Shown here: positions 1 to 6,178 of the stretch, piece by piece
How positions within the stretch are numbered: position 1 is the first letter of the stretch
Layout: each line of letters begins with the position of its first letter
From: Bacteroidales bacterium
Lineage (GTDB): Bacteria; Bacteroidota; Bacteroidia; Bacteroidales; DTU049
Direction of reading: 5' to 3'
DNA: 6,192 bases
Assembly: GCA_018432645.1 (NCBI GenBank)
Contig: JAHDSP010000417.1
Span: 1-6,192 of the forward strand
The notes under the pieces: generated by a model
What the model was told of the DNA's origin: nothing
What the model saw: the letters and a program-made list of their open reading frames with translations, nothing else
The model's database searches: none
Translations under genes and position numbers: made by a program

Positions 1-1699
1 AGTAATCGCTCAATTGTTTTACAGTATTGTCACCTTCGGATATGATAGAAATTATTTTGCCTTTTCTTGCTTTCACTTCTTCAATATTTGAAACAGTTTT
101 ATCATATATAGTGCTTTGTGGAGCTATGAAAACGACAGGCATGTTTTCATCGATTAATGCTATTGGGCCATGTTTCATCTCTGCAGCAGGGTATCCTTCT
201 GCGTGGATATAACTTATTTCTTTTAATTTTAAAGCTCCTTCTAGTGCTACTGGATATGAGAAACCTCTTCCTAGGTAGAGAAAATTTTTAGAAGTTTTGA
301 ATTGTTCAGCGATAGATTTAATAGTTTCATTAGTTTTATCTAATGTTAGTTGCATTTTATCTGGTATTTCATCTAAATCATGTAAATACTGAATAAACCT
401 AGATTTAGGTATTACGCCTTTTTTATAGCCCAGCATTAGTGATAGCATAGTAAGAATTGTTAATTGTGCGGTAAAAGCTTTTGTGGAAGCTACTCCTATT
501 TCAGGTCCTGCATGAGTATATGAACCAGCAACTGTTTCTCGGGCTATAGAAGAACCTACAACATTACATATACCCAGAGGTAGGGCACCTTTACTTTTAG
601 CTAATTTTACTGCTGCTAAAGTATCTGCTGTTTCTCCTGATTGGGAAATAGCTATAACAATATCATTTTCATTTAATATAGGATTTCTATATCGAAATTC
701 AGAAGCATATTCTACCTCTACTGGCACCCTAGCAAGTTCTTCTAATAAATATTCTCCTACTAATCCAGCATGCCAGGATGTACCACAACCTATCATTATT
801 ATTCGTGGAGCGGTTAAAAGTTTATTTTCATATTCTACTATTCCACCTAGAGATATTGTTTGTTTAGAAAGAGAAAGTCTTCCACGCATGCTATCTCTCA
901 CACTTTGTGGTTGTTCAAAGATTTCTTTTAGCATAAAATGTTTATATCCACCTTTTTCTATTTGTGATAAGCTCATTTCTAGTTGTTGTATATAAGGTGT
1001 CTTTGTAGCATTTTTAATTGTTATAATTTTTAGATCTTTACCTTTTTGCATTACAGCTATTTCGTCATCTTCTAGATAAACTACTTTATTTGTATATTCT
1101 ATTAATGGAGAAGGATCTGAGGCAACAAAAAATTCATCATTACCCACACCAATGACTAGAGGGCTACCTCTTTTAGCTGCTATCATAGTATCTGGATCAT
1201 TTTCTGATAATATAACTATAGCAAAAGCACCTATTACCTGAGACAAAGCCAAACGTATAGCTTCCACTAAGTCTACATGTTCATTTCTCATTATATCCTC
1301 TACTAAATGGATAATGACTTCTGTATCAGTTTCACTTTTAAATTCATAGCCACGGGATAGAAGTTCTTCTTTTAAAGTCTTATAATTCTCAATGATACCA
1401 TTATGAATGATTGCTAACTTTTGTGATGGAGAAAAATGTGGATGTGCATTTACATCTGTAGGCTCTCCATGTGTCGCCCAGCGAGTATGTCCCATTCCTA
1501 CATTACCACTCAAATCTTTGTCAATCACACATGCTTCTAATTCTGCTACTTTGCCGTGAGTTTTATAAATTTTCAGCCCATCTCCATTTAACAATGCTAT
1601 TCCTGCACTATCATAACCTCTATATTCTAAACGATGTAATCCATTAATCAAAATTGGGAAAGCTTGTCTATATCCCAGATAACCAACTATACCACACAT
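1..1699 (-). CDS. glmS: Glutamine--fructose-6-phosphate aminotransferase (isomerizing), 3' end cut by window edge
   Basis: Makes glucosamine-6-phosphate from fructose-6-phosphate and glutamine in the cytoplasm, the first committed step towards UDP-N-acetylglucosamine for peptidoglycan and lipopolysaccharide. The frame reads from ATG at 1699 to the left edge without a stop (566 codons). The protein begins MCGIVGY, so removal of Met exposes the Ntn-type catalytic Cys2. Glutaminase signatures follow: EYRGYDSAG (25-33), HTRWATHG (71-78), HNG (99-101) and SETDTE (122-127). The first SIS domain has CGTS (305-308) and SQSGET (352-357). The second has LEGALKLKEIS (487-496) and KHG (509-511). E494 and H510 align with E. 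coli Glu488 and His504. The counterpart of Lys603 and the usual PRNLAKSVTVE tail lie outside; about 48 residues are missing. It lies 71 bases after the DUF4270 lipoprotein gene and may share its transcript. Identity is secure. Confidence 0.98.
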   Translation of the reverse strand, partial: MCGIVGYLGYRQAFPILINGLHRLEYRGYDSAGIALLNGDGLKIYKTHGKVAELEACVIDKDLSGNVGMGHTRWATHGEPTDVNAHPHFSPSQKLAIIHNGIIENYKTLKEELLSRGYEFKSETDTEVIIHLVEDIMRNEHVDLVEAIRLALSQVIGAFAIVILSENDPDTMIAAKRGSPLVIGVGNDEFFVASDPSPLIEYTNKVVYLEDDEIAVMQKGKDLKIITIKNATKTPYIQQLEMSLSQIEKGGYKHFMLKEIFEQPQSVRDSMRGRLSLSKQTISLGGIVEYENKLLTAPRIIMIGCGTSWHAGLVGEYLLEELARVPVEVEYASEFRYRNPILNENDIVIAISQSGETADTLAAVKLAKSKGALPLGICNVVGSSIARETVAGSYTHAGPEIGVASTKAFTAQLTILTMLSLMLGYKKGVIPKSRFIQYLHDLDEIPDKMQLTLDKTNETIKSIAEQFKTSKNFLYLGRGFSYPVALEGALKLKEISYIHAEGYPAAEMKHGPIALIDENMPVVFIAPQSTIYDKTVSNIEEVKARKGKIISIISEGDNTVKQLSDY

Positions 1700-1738
1700 A
1701 TTATTATTAAATTTTTTAACATTTTAATGTTTTAATAC

Positions 1739-1763
1739 AAATATTTATTGTCAATAAATATTT
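1739..1763. repeat. 25-base perfect palindrome between the lipoprotein gene and glmS
   Basis: Arms AAATATTTATTG (1739-1750) and CAATAAATATTT (1752-1763) are exact reverse complements around a single central T. The element sits 8 bases beyond the DUF4270 stop and 40 bases before the glmS start. It could fold as an AU-rich hairpin at the end of the lipoprotein transcript or act as a two-fold operator for glmS. On the minus strand it contains AATATTTG (1745 to 1738), one base off the -7 pattern TAnnTTTG, so a glmS promoter may be embedded in it. A smaller inverted repeat, AACATT-TT-AATGTT, lies at 1718-1731 in what would be the glmS leader. The sequence does not decide between these roles. Confidence 0.5.
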
Positions 1764-1770
1764 CATTTTT

Positions 1771-3057
1771 TTAATTTACATAAGAATAAGTAACTACTAA
1801 TTTCATGCCATTTTCTGTACCTTTTAAAATTACCCTATTGGGATAAATAGAAGTACCCGAAACTCTGAGATACAAACCCAAATTTTCTTCTCTGTCAAGA
1901 ATTAAATTTTGAGTATATCGCGGTAATCTAAAACGATAATATTTTTTTTGACTATAATAAGATCCATCAAACATTGATTCACTAAAGATAAAATCATCTA
2001 CATAACTAGTATTACCTAAAGTGTCTTTTATTTTAGCTAAGGTCAATTTAGAAGGTATAGGAAATTCTCTAGATGTAGGATCATTATATATAGGTATTAA
2101 AAGCTCAGCCATATTGATATTTACTTGTTTACCTTGAAAATAATTCTGTAAATCTGGGAAACGAATAAAAATTTTAGTTCCTGCTAAAGGTTGTAAAAAC
2201 AATATTTGTTTGCCACCAGTAGTATCTCCATTTAATTGATTTAAAAGATCTAAAGATGCAGTACTATAATCATGATAAAAATTTGAATACCATTGAATGG
2301 TAGCATCCATTTGAAAAATCTCTTTTACTTTGGATAAACTTGAAGTATGATAGTATAAAGTAACATTAGAAATTGTATTTACCAAGTCCCAAATTACCAA
2401 ATTACCTTGATTACCATTGATAACAGGTTCTACTACGATGCCATAAAAATATTGCTGAAAAGTCGAATTATTCAATAATTTACCTTCGAAAGATGCATCA
2501 ATAATTTTTTTTGCATAATTAAGTGATAAAGGTATTTTAAGTGTAGGAGCTATTTTACCTGTATCTAAATAAATACTATCAATTTTTGAAGGATTAAAAG
2601 TAATAGTCCCTATGAGATTACCTTTTTTTATTTCCCTATTAGAGTAATAGGCACTATCATAGTAAAGAGGTTCACCTAATTCATAAACATTGAAAGTCAT
2701 TAAATCATTTTGACGTGATTTCGCATATATATTATTTAATTTCAAATATAAGAAAATAGAATCTGGAATAGCATCTGCCCCAAAAACAATATTTGTTTTA
2801 GAAATTTTTAATTGAGAACAAAAACTACTTACTGTGAGCCCAAATATTGGGTCAAAAAGATATCCCGCTACATTATATCTAGTTTTAGATGTGAGTAAAC
2901 TATCATCTGCTAGAGTATATGCTATTAGTGGGAAAGTATCTACTTGGATATTTATCCTATCACTAGGAGGTTGTATGTCTAATCCTAATTGATCATCTTG
3001 CTCACAACTCAATAATATTAAGATTAATAAACTTAAGCTAAATATAGTTTTTTTCAC
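1771..3057 (-). CDS. DUF4270-family lipoprotein
   Basis: A 428-residue exported lipoprotein of unknown function, recognised as DUF4270 from its N-terminal pattern: a lipobox Cys, then LGLDIQPPSDRINIQVDTF, then a segment with AYTLADDSLLTS and GYLFDPIFGLTVSSFCSQL (about residues 66-84). The signal peptide is short: charged KK at 2-3, a hydrophobic core at 5-16 and LLSC ending at Cys18. The remainder looks rich in beta strands, with no enzyme motif that I recognise. The start is GTG at 3057; no in-frame ATG lies close upstream, and this GTG places the signal peptide correctly. Acidic residues at +3 and +4 after Cys18 (CEQDDQ) resemble the surface-export signal described for Bacteroidetes lipoproteins, so the protein may face outwards. 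It is followed by glmS, a neighbour I recall for this family in other Bacteroidetes. It is towards the short end of the family's length as I remember it. Confidence 0.9.
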   Translation of the reverse strand: MKKTIFSLSLLILILLSCEQDDQLGLDIQPPSDRINIQVDTFPLIAYTLADDSLLTSKTRYNVAGYLFDPIFGLTVSSFCSQLKISKTNIVFGADAIPDSIFLYLKLNNIYAKSRQNDLMTFNVYELGEPLYYDSAYYSNREIKKGNLIGTITFNPSKIDSIYLDTGKIAPTLKIPLSLNYAKKIIDASFEGKLLNNSTFQQYFYGIVVEPVINGNQGNLVIWDLVNTISNVTLYYHTSSLSKVKEIFQMDATIQWYSNFYHDYSTASLDLLNQLNGDTTGGKQILFLQPLAGTKIFIRFPDLQNYFQGKQVNINMAELLIPIYNDPTSREFPIPSKLTLAKIKDTLGNTSYVDDFIFSESMFDGSYYSQKKYYRFRLPRYTQNLILDREENLGLYLRVSGTSIYPNRVILKGTENGMKLVVTYSYVN

Positions 3058-3121
3058 TTTTTTATTTTTTATTATAATACGTTTTTTATTTATTGATATT
3101 ATATTATTTTAATAAATTTTA

Positions 3122-3152
3122 CAAATTTACAAGAAAATATTGAATAGACATA
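3122..3152 (-). promoter_or_regulatory. Possible promoter of the DUF4270 gene
   Basis: Read on the minus strand, TATG (3152-3149), a 19-base spacer and TAAATTTG (3129-3122) match the Bacteroidetes pattern of TTTG then TAnnTTTG. The -7 box is exact and the -33 box has one mismatch. Transcription would begin near 3116 and leave a leader of about 60 bases before the GTG at 3057. In DNA this AT-rich a chance match is possible, so the call is tentative. The rest of the 178-base gap (3058-3235) holds a weak AT stem-loop just after the prsW stop (arms TTATTTA 3210-3216 and TAAATAA 3228-3234) and a 10-base palindrome TTAATATTAA (3191-3200). I see no small gene in it. Confidence 0.35.
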
Positions 3153-3235
3153 TTTATATTTAATGAATAAAAAGTTTTGTTAGATAAAAATTAATATTAA
3201 CATCAAATATTATTTACAACTTTATGATAAATAAA

Positions 3236-4021
3236 TTATTTTAAGTGCTTGTTTTCAAGGTTCTCCTTTAGTTCATTCAATTGATTTTTTAATTTATCAC
3301 TATTTTTTCTCTTTTGTTCATTTAGCCATTTATATCTTCTTACAAAAGGAGATAGCTTTTGATGACGATTAATGAGTCTTAACGCAACAATTAAATAAAT
3401 TATTATAAAAGCAATAGCTATGAATAGGCAAAATGGATATTTAGGCACTAACATAAGTAAATAATCATACATACCATGTGAAATGAAAGTTATCAAAAAA
3501 CCATACAACATTAATTTTTTCTTTTTTCTAACAAAATTAAATTTAGCATAACCAAAATAATAACCCATAGCAACAGCAAAAACAAAATGTGCAGGAGTAG
3601 GCATCAATGCTCTCATTAAAGCTACACTCCATATATGAGATAAATCATAAAATATAAATGCAAAATTTTCTAAAAAAGCAAAGCCCATACCTATAGCTAC
3701 CATATATACTACGCCATCTATTGGCTCATCAAAATAATTCTTGGGCCAAATAAACCATCTAAACATCAAAAATTTAATTCCTTCTTCGATAAAAGCTACA
3801 AAAAAGAAAGCCTCAACAAAAGCACTAATTTCTATTTGTATGTTTAATTTTATATTTGAAAAAATTAAATTCTCTAATAATGATGCTGGCAGAGTAGATA
3901 TCATACCTAAAATAAAAGCAAATATTAGATGTTTGATAGGCTCTCTACTGTATTTATCTTTAAAATATATTAATAAGATAAAAAATATAGCAGGTAAAAT
4001 TGCTAACGTTATTGGCAGCAT
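3236..4021 (-). CDS. prsW: PrsW-family intramembrane metalloprotease
   Basis: A 261-residue polytopic membrane protein with the PrsW / CPBP-like protease motifs in order: EEGIK (E79, E80, K83; pattern EExxK), FAFLEN (F114 to N119; FAxxEN), a membrane histidine H145 in PTPAH, and HGMYD (H182 to D186; HxxxD). About seven or eight hydrophobic segments are visible from residue 2 to about 217. They are followed by a basic, helix-forming tail of some 45 residues (RRYKWLNEQKRK and onwards) that is probably cytoplasmic. PrsW in Bacillus subtilis makes the first cut in an anti-sigma factor; no anti-sigma gene is nearby, so the substrate here is unknown. Start choice: the frame extends to TTG at 4039, but that codon lies inside the predicted -7 box, whereas ATG at 4021 begins MLPITLAILPAIFF, as is usual for the family. 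It diverges from the cupin operon. Confidence 0.88.
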   Translation of the reverse strand: MLPITLAILPAIFFILLIYFKDKYSREPIKHLIFAFILGMISTLPASLLENLIFSNIKLNIQIEISAFVEAFFFVAFIEEGIKFLMFRWFIWPKNYFDEPIDGVVYMVAIGMGFAFLENFAFIFYDLSHIWSVALMRALMPTPAHFVFAVAMGYYFGYAKFNFVRKKKKLMLYGFLITFISHGMYDYLLMLVPKYPFCLFIAIAFIIIYLIVALRLINRHQKLSPFVRRYKWLNEQKRKNSDKLKNQLNELKENLENKHLK

Positions 4022-4036
4022 CAAATTATGTTTATG

Positions 4037-4067
4037 CAAAAGTAATAAGTATTCTATAAATTTAAAA
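4037..4067 (-). promoter_or_regulatory. Predicted prsW promoter
   Basis: On the minus strand, TTTT (4067-4064), a 19-base spacer and TACTTTTG (4044-4037) fit the Bacteroidetes promoter pattern. The -7 element TAnnTTTG is exact and the -33 element has one mismatch to TTTG. Transcription would start near 4031, giving a leader of about 10 bases before the ATG at 4021. The alternative TTG start (4039-4037) overlaps the box itself and would lie upstream of the transcript. Confidence 0.5.
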
Positions 4068-4099
4068 TTTGAATTTTTAATTTATTTCTTGTAATTTTG
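4068..4099 (+). promoter_or_regulatory. Predicted promoter of the cupin-Smr-exonuclease operon
   Basis: TTTG (4068-4071), a 20-base spacer and TAATTTTG (4092-4099) match both boxes of the Bacteroidetes primary-sigma promoter exactly, with a spacer in the usual range. Transcription should begin around 4105, leaving about 15 bases before the ATG at 4120. The leader is A-rich (TTTTAAAAAA directly before ATG) without a Shine-Dalgarno sequence, as is typical in this phylum. The -33 box abuts the -33 box of the divergent prsW promoter. Confidence 0.65.
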
Positions 4100-4119
4100 T
4101 AATTAATATATTTTAAAAA

Positions 4120-4389
4120 ATGAATAAAATATTTATCAATAAGAATATTGATGCAGAGAAATTAGATAAAATTAAAAAATGGCCTATTTGGGAAAAAGAT
4201 GTTTCACGTTTCTCAATTTTTTATAAATATACAGAAGAATGCTATATTATTGAAGGCAGGGTAATAATAGAATACGAAGGAGAAATTTATCATCTGGAAC
4301 CAGGAGATTTTGTTCGCATAGATAAAGGTCTATCTTGCATTTGGGACATTAAAGAAAAAGTACGAAAATATTATGATTATATAAAATGA
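4120..4389 (+). CDS. Small cupin-fold protein (TM1112 / DUF861-like)
   Basis: An 89-residue single-domain cupin. The recognisable pattern is WPIWEKDVS (21-29), then EECYIIEGRVIIEYEG (39-54) as the first cupin motif, then LEPGDFVRIDKGLSCIWDI (59-77) as the second, ending in VRKYYDY. This closely resembles the short stand-alone cupins typified by Thermotoga maritima TM1112, of the ureidoglycine-aminohydrolase-like cupin type. The histidines that bind metal in classical cupins are absent: the HxH position reads as YKYTEE, and Cys73/Trp75 stand where the second motif has its His. It is therefore probably a non-metal or atypical binding cupin. The substrate is unknown and no metabolic partner is beside it. 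It is the first gene of the operon, and its TGA stop overlaps the next start in ATGA, which suggests translational coupling. Confidence 0.85.
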   Translation: MNKIFINKNIDAEKLDKIKKWPIWEKDVSRFSIFYKYTEECYIIEGRVIIEYEGEIYHLEPGDFVRIDKGLSCIWDIKEKVRKYYDYIK

Positions 4390-5426
4390 AATTTAAAATA
4401 GGTGATAAAGTAAGATACCTCGATGAGATAGGAGAAGGTATTGTAAAAAAAATTTACGGTGATTTAGTAATCGTAGAGGATAGTCTCGGTTTTGAGATCC
4501 CTATGAAAGAAAATAAGCTAATTCTAATAAAATCTGCTAATAACGTAGATGAAATTAAAGAGAATAAACTCGAACATGGTGAAAATATTAAAAATAAAAA
4601 CACTCATATTCGCACCGAAAAACCAACAAAACAATTTAAAGATGGAATATATTTAACCATTAATCCACAAAACCCAAATATTCCTATTGCTAGTCCACAT
4701 TCTTTGTATTTAGTGAATTTCACTTCTATGGATATTTATTTTGTATTACACAAAATTACTATTGGTCAAATAGAAACCAAGCATGGTATTTTAGAAAAAT
4801 ATGCAGCCATCAATATCGGCAATCTAAAAATAGAAGATATGCCCAATGAAATTGATTATGTTTTACAATCAATAATTATTTCGCAAGATAAAGTATTTTT
4901 ACCATTTCTACATCAGTTTCCTATTAAAAAAAATATGTTGTTAAAAGAAGATAATTATTCTGAAAATCCATTTTTTAATGAGAAATCTATCCCTGTACTA
5001 ATTAGATTAGAAAGTGAATTGATAGAATATAAACTCACTAAAAAAGAGAAAATAGATCCAGAAATAAATATCAAAAAATATAAAGAAAGAATAGTAAATG
5101 AAACGAGTATAATAGAAAAATATTTAAAAACTCCTAATTTGGCAGAGGTAGATTTACATTTAGAAAAATTGGTAGATAACCCACAAAATATTAGCCCAGA
5201 TATGGCTCTAAATGTGCAATTATCATATTTTAAGCAATGTTTAGAATCTGCTATAGAAAAAGGAATAGATAAAGTAGTTTTTATTCATGGTGTAGGTGCT
5301 GGAGTATTGAAAAGTGAAATGTATAAAATATTAAAAAATTATCCAGATCTATATTATGGAGATGCACCAATACGCCAATATGGTATTGGAGCTACAGAAG
5401 TTTACATTAAACCTATAAAAATATAA
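4386..5426 (+). CDS. DUF2027 and Smr domain-containing protein
   Basis: A 346-residue cytoplasmic protein. Residues 1-48 (IGDKVRYLDEIGEGIV, then VEDSLGFEIP) form the small beta-rich start typical of Bacteroidetes DUF2027 proteins. A polar Lys/Asn/Glu linker covers about 50-83 and the DUF2027 body about 84-210. The C-terminal Smr domain spans about 250-343, with DLH (D256-H258), HGVGAGVL (301-308, the HGxGxGxL motif) and a final GATEVYI strand (335-341). Smr domains in MutS2, SmrB and yeast Cue2 act as nucleases or bind nucleic acid, several at stalled ribosomes. The conserved residues here make nuclease or RNA-binding activity plausible but unproven. The first motif reads DLHLE rather than DLHGR, a form I recall as usual in this phylum. 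It overlaps the cupin gene by four bases, with the exonuclease gene six bases downstream. Confidence 0.92.
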   Translation: MKFKIGDKVRYLDEIGEGIVKKIYGDLVIVEDSLGFEIPMKENKLILIKSANNVDEIKENKLEHGENIKNKNTHIRTEKPTKQFKDGIYLTINPQNPNIPIASPHSLYLVNFTSMDIYFVLHKITIGQIETKHGILEKYAAINIGNLKIEDMPNEIDYVLQSIIISQDKVFLPFLHQFPIKKNMLLKEDNYSENPFFNEKSIPVLIRLESELIEYKLTKKEKIDPEINIKKYKERIVNETSIIEKYLKTPNLAEVDLHLEKLVDNPQNISPDMALNVQLSYFKQCLESAIEKGIDKVVFIHGVGAGVLKSEMYKILKNYPDLYYGDAPIRQYGIGATEVYIKPIKI

Positions 5427-5432
5427 AATATT

Positions 5433-6104
5433 ATGGCAAAAATTCCAATCGAGAATATACTATTCATAGATATAGAAACTGTGCCAATGGCTTCAAAATA
5501 TGAGGCACTTGATGAAAATTTCAAATCACTATGGGATAAAAAATCTGTCTATTTATCTAAAAGTAATGAAGACGACCCATCTACATTATTTGAGAGAGCA
5601 GGCATTTATGCTGAATTTGGTAAAATAGTTTGTATATCGGCTGGTAGAGTACAAAATGATGAAATCAAAACAAAATCTTATTATTCTGATAATGAAAAAA
5701 AATTATTACAAGAATTTGCTGATGATTTATCTATTTTTACCAGAAATATTCCAAATTTATATTTGTGTGCTCATAATGGAAAAGAGTTCGATTTCCCATA
5801 TATTATTAGGCGTATGATTATTAATCAAATTCCCATACCATATATTTTAAATACACGAAATAAAAATAGATATGAATTACCATTTATAGATACTATGGAA
5901 ATGTGGAAATTTGGTGATTATAAACATTTCACTTCATTAGCTTTACTTTGTGAATTATTTGGTATCCCAACTCCCAAAGATGATATCGATGGTAGTGAAG
6001 TAGCCCGTGTTTATTATGAAGAGAATGATCTAGAACGAATAAAATTTTATTGCGAAAAAGATGTAACAGCACTAATAGAAGTATATAAAATGCTAGATTT
6101 CTAA
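5433..6104 (+). CDS. Predicted 3'-5' exonuclease, DEDDy type (PolB-like exonuclease family)
   Basis: A 223-residue, single-domain RNase H-fold exonuclease of the predicted 'PolB-like' group (PF10108-type), expected to remove nucleotides from 3' ends with two metal ions. All motifs are present: Exo I FIDIET (D13, E15), Exo II HNGKEFD (N115 to D120, matching Nx3FD), and Exo III YCEKD (Y206, D210), where YxxxD makes it the DEDDy subtype. FIDTMEMW (151-158) adds another conserved acidic residue. There is no polymerase domain, so it is a stand-alone nuclease; whether it acts on DNA or RNA cannot be read from the sequence. ATG at 5433 is six bases after the Smr gene stop and just ahead of the Exo I strand, so the start is well supported. 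It appears to be the last gene of the operon, given the 74-base gap that follows. Confidence 0.92.
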   Translation: MAKIPIENILFIDIETVPMASKYEALDENFKSLWDKKSVYLSKSNEDDPSTLFERAGIYAEFGKIVCISAGRVQNDEIKTKSYYSDNEKKLLQEFADDLSIFTRNIPNLYLCAHNGKEFDFPYIIRRMIINQIPIPYILNTRNKNRYELPFIDTMEMWKFGDYKHFTSLALLCELFGIPTPKDDIDGSEVARVYYEENDLERIKFYCEKDVTALIEVYKMLDF

Positions 6105-6140
6105 GTTATTTTTTAAATTTTAAAAAAACAATCTCACCAT

Positions 6141-6158
6141 TATCAAATTAATTTGATA
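6141..6158. repeat. 18-base perfect palindrome after the exonuclease gene
   Basis: TATCAAATTAATTTGATA is its own reverse complement. It starts 37 bases after the exonuclease stop and ends 5 bases before a TAATTTTG box. A hairpin would have an AU-rich stem followed by TTATTAATTTT, so it could help end the operon transcript. Its placement directly upstream of a -7 element also fits an operator for a repressor of the next gene. Neither role is proven. Confidence 0.45.
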
Positions 6159-6163
6159 GTTAT

Positions 6164-6171
6164 TAATTTTG
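6164..6171 (+). promoter_or_regulatory. Possible -7 promoter element
   Basis: TAATTTTG matches TAnnTTTG exactly, and with the following TAA it forms the same 11-mer (TAATTTTGTAA) as at 4092-4102 in the cupin promoter. No good TTTG lies 19-21 bases upstream; the spacer region is instead occupied by the 18-base palindrome. The predicted start of transcription falls at about 6176-6179, at or next to the ATG at 6179, so a very short or absent leader would follow. Confidence 0.35.
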
Positions 6172-6178
6172 TAAAAAA

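Noticed and set aside
27..212. Plus-strand open frame of 61 codons
   Set aside because: It lies wholly antisense to the second sugar-isomerase domain of glmS, whose frame is open and conserved; the 61-residue peptide has no recognisable domain.
1700..1770. A glmS ribozyme ahead of glmS
   Set aside because: The gap is only 71 bases, shorter than the ribozyme, and none of its core is recognisable; the ribozyme belongs to Gram-positive lineages.
3210..3234. Rho-independent terminator after prsW
   Set aside because: The stem is seven A-T pairs with an 11-base loop and no GC pairs, too weak to call as a terminator in such AT-rich DNA.
3058..3235. A small gene or RNA between DUF4270 and prsW
   Set aside because: The region is a low-complexity AT-rich spacer with only short weak stem-loops and no frame with a plausible start and product.
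3741..4094. Plus-strand open frame of 117 codons
   Set aside because: It is antisense to the N-terminal half of prsW and crosses the predicted promoters; its Lys/Ile/Asn-rich product is what AT-rich antisense DNA yields, and no family is recognisable.
4386..6104. A toxin-antitoxin or phage-defence system made of the cupin, Smr and exonuclease genes
   Set aside because: All three belong to widespread chromosomal families, the base composition matches the surroundings, and no mobile-element or defence genes are next to them, so nothing in the window supports a defence role.
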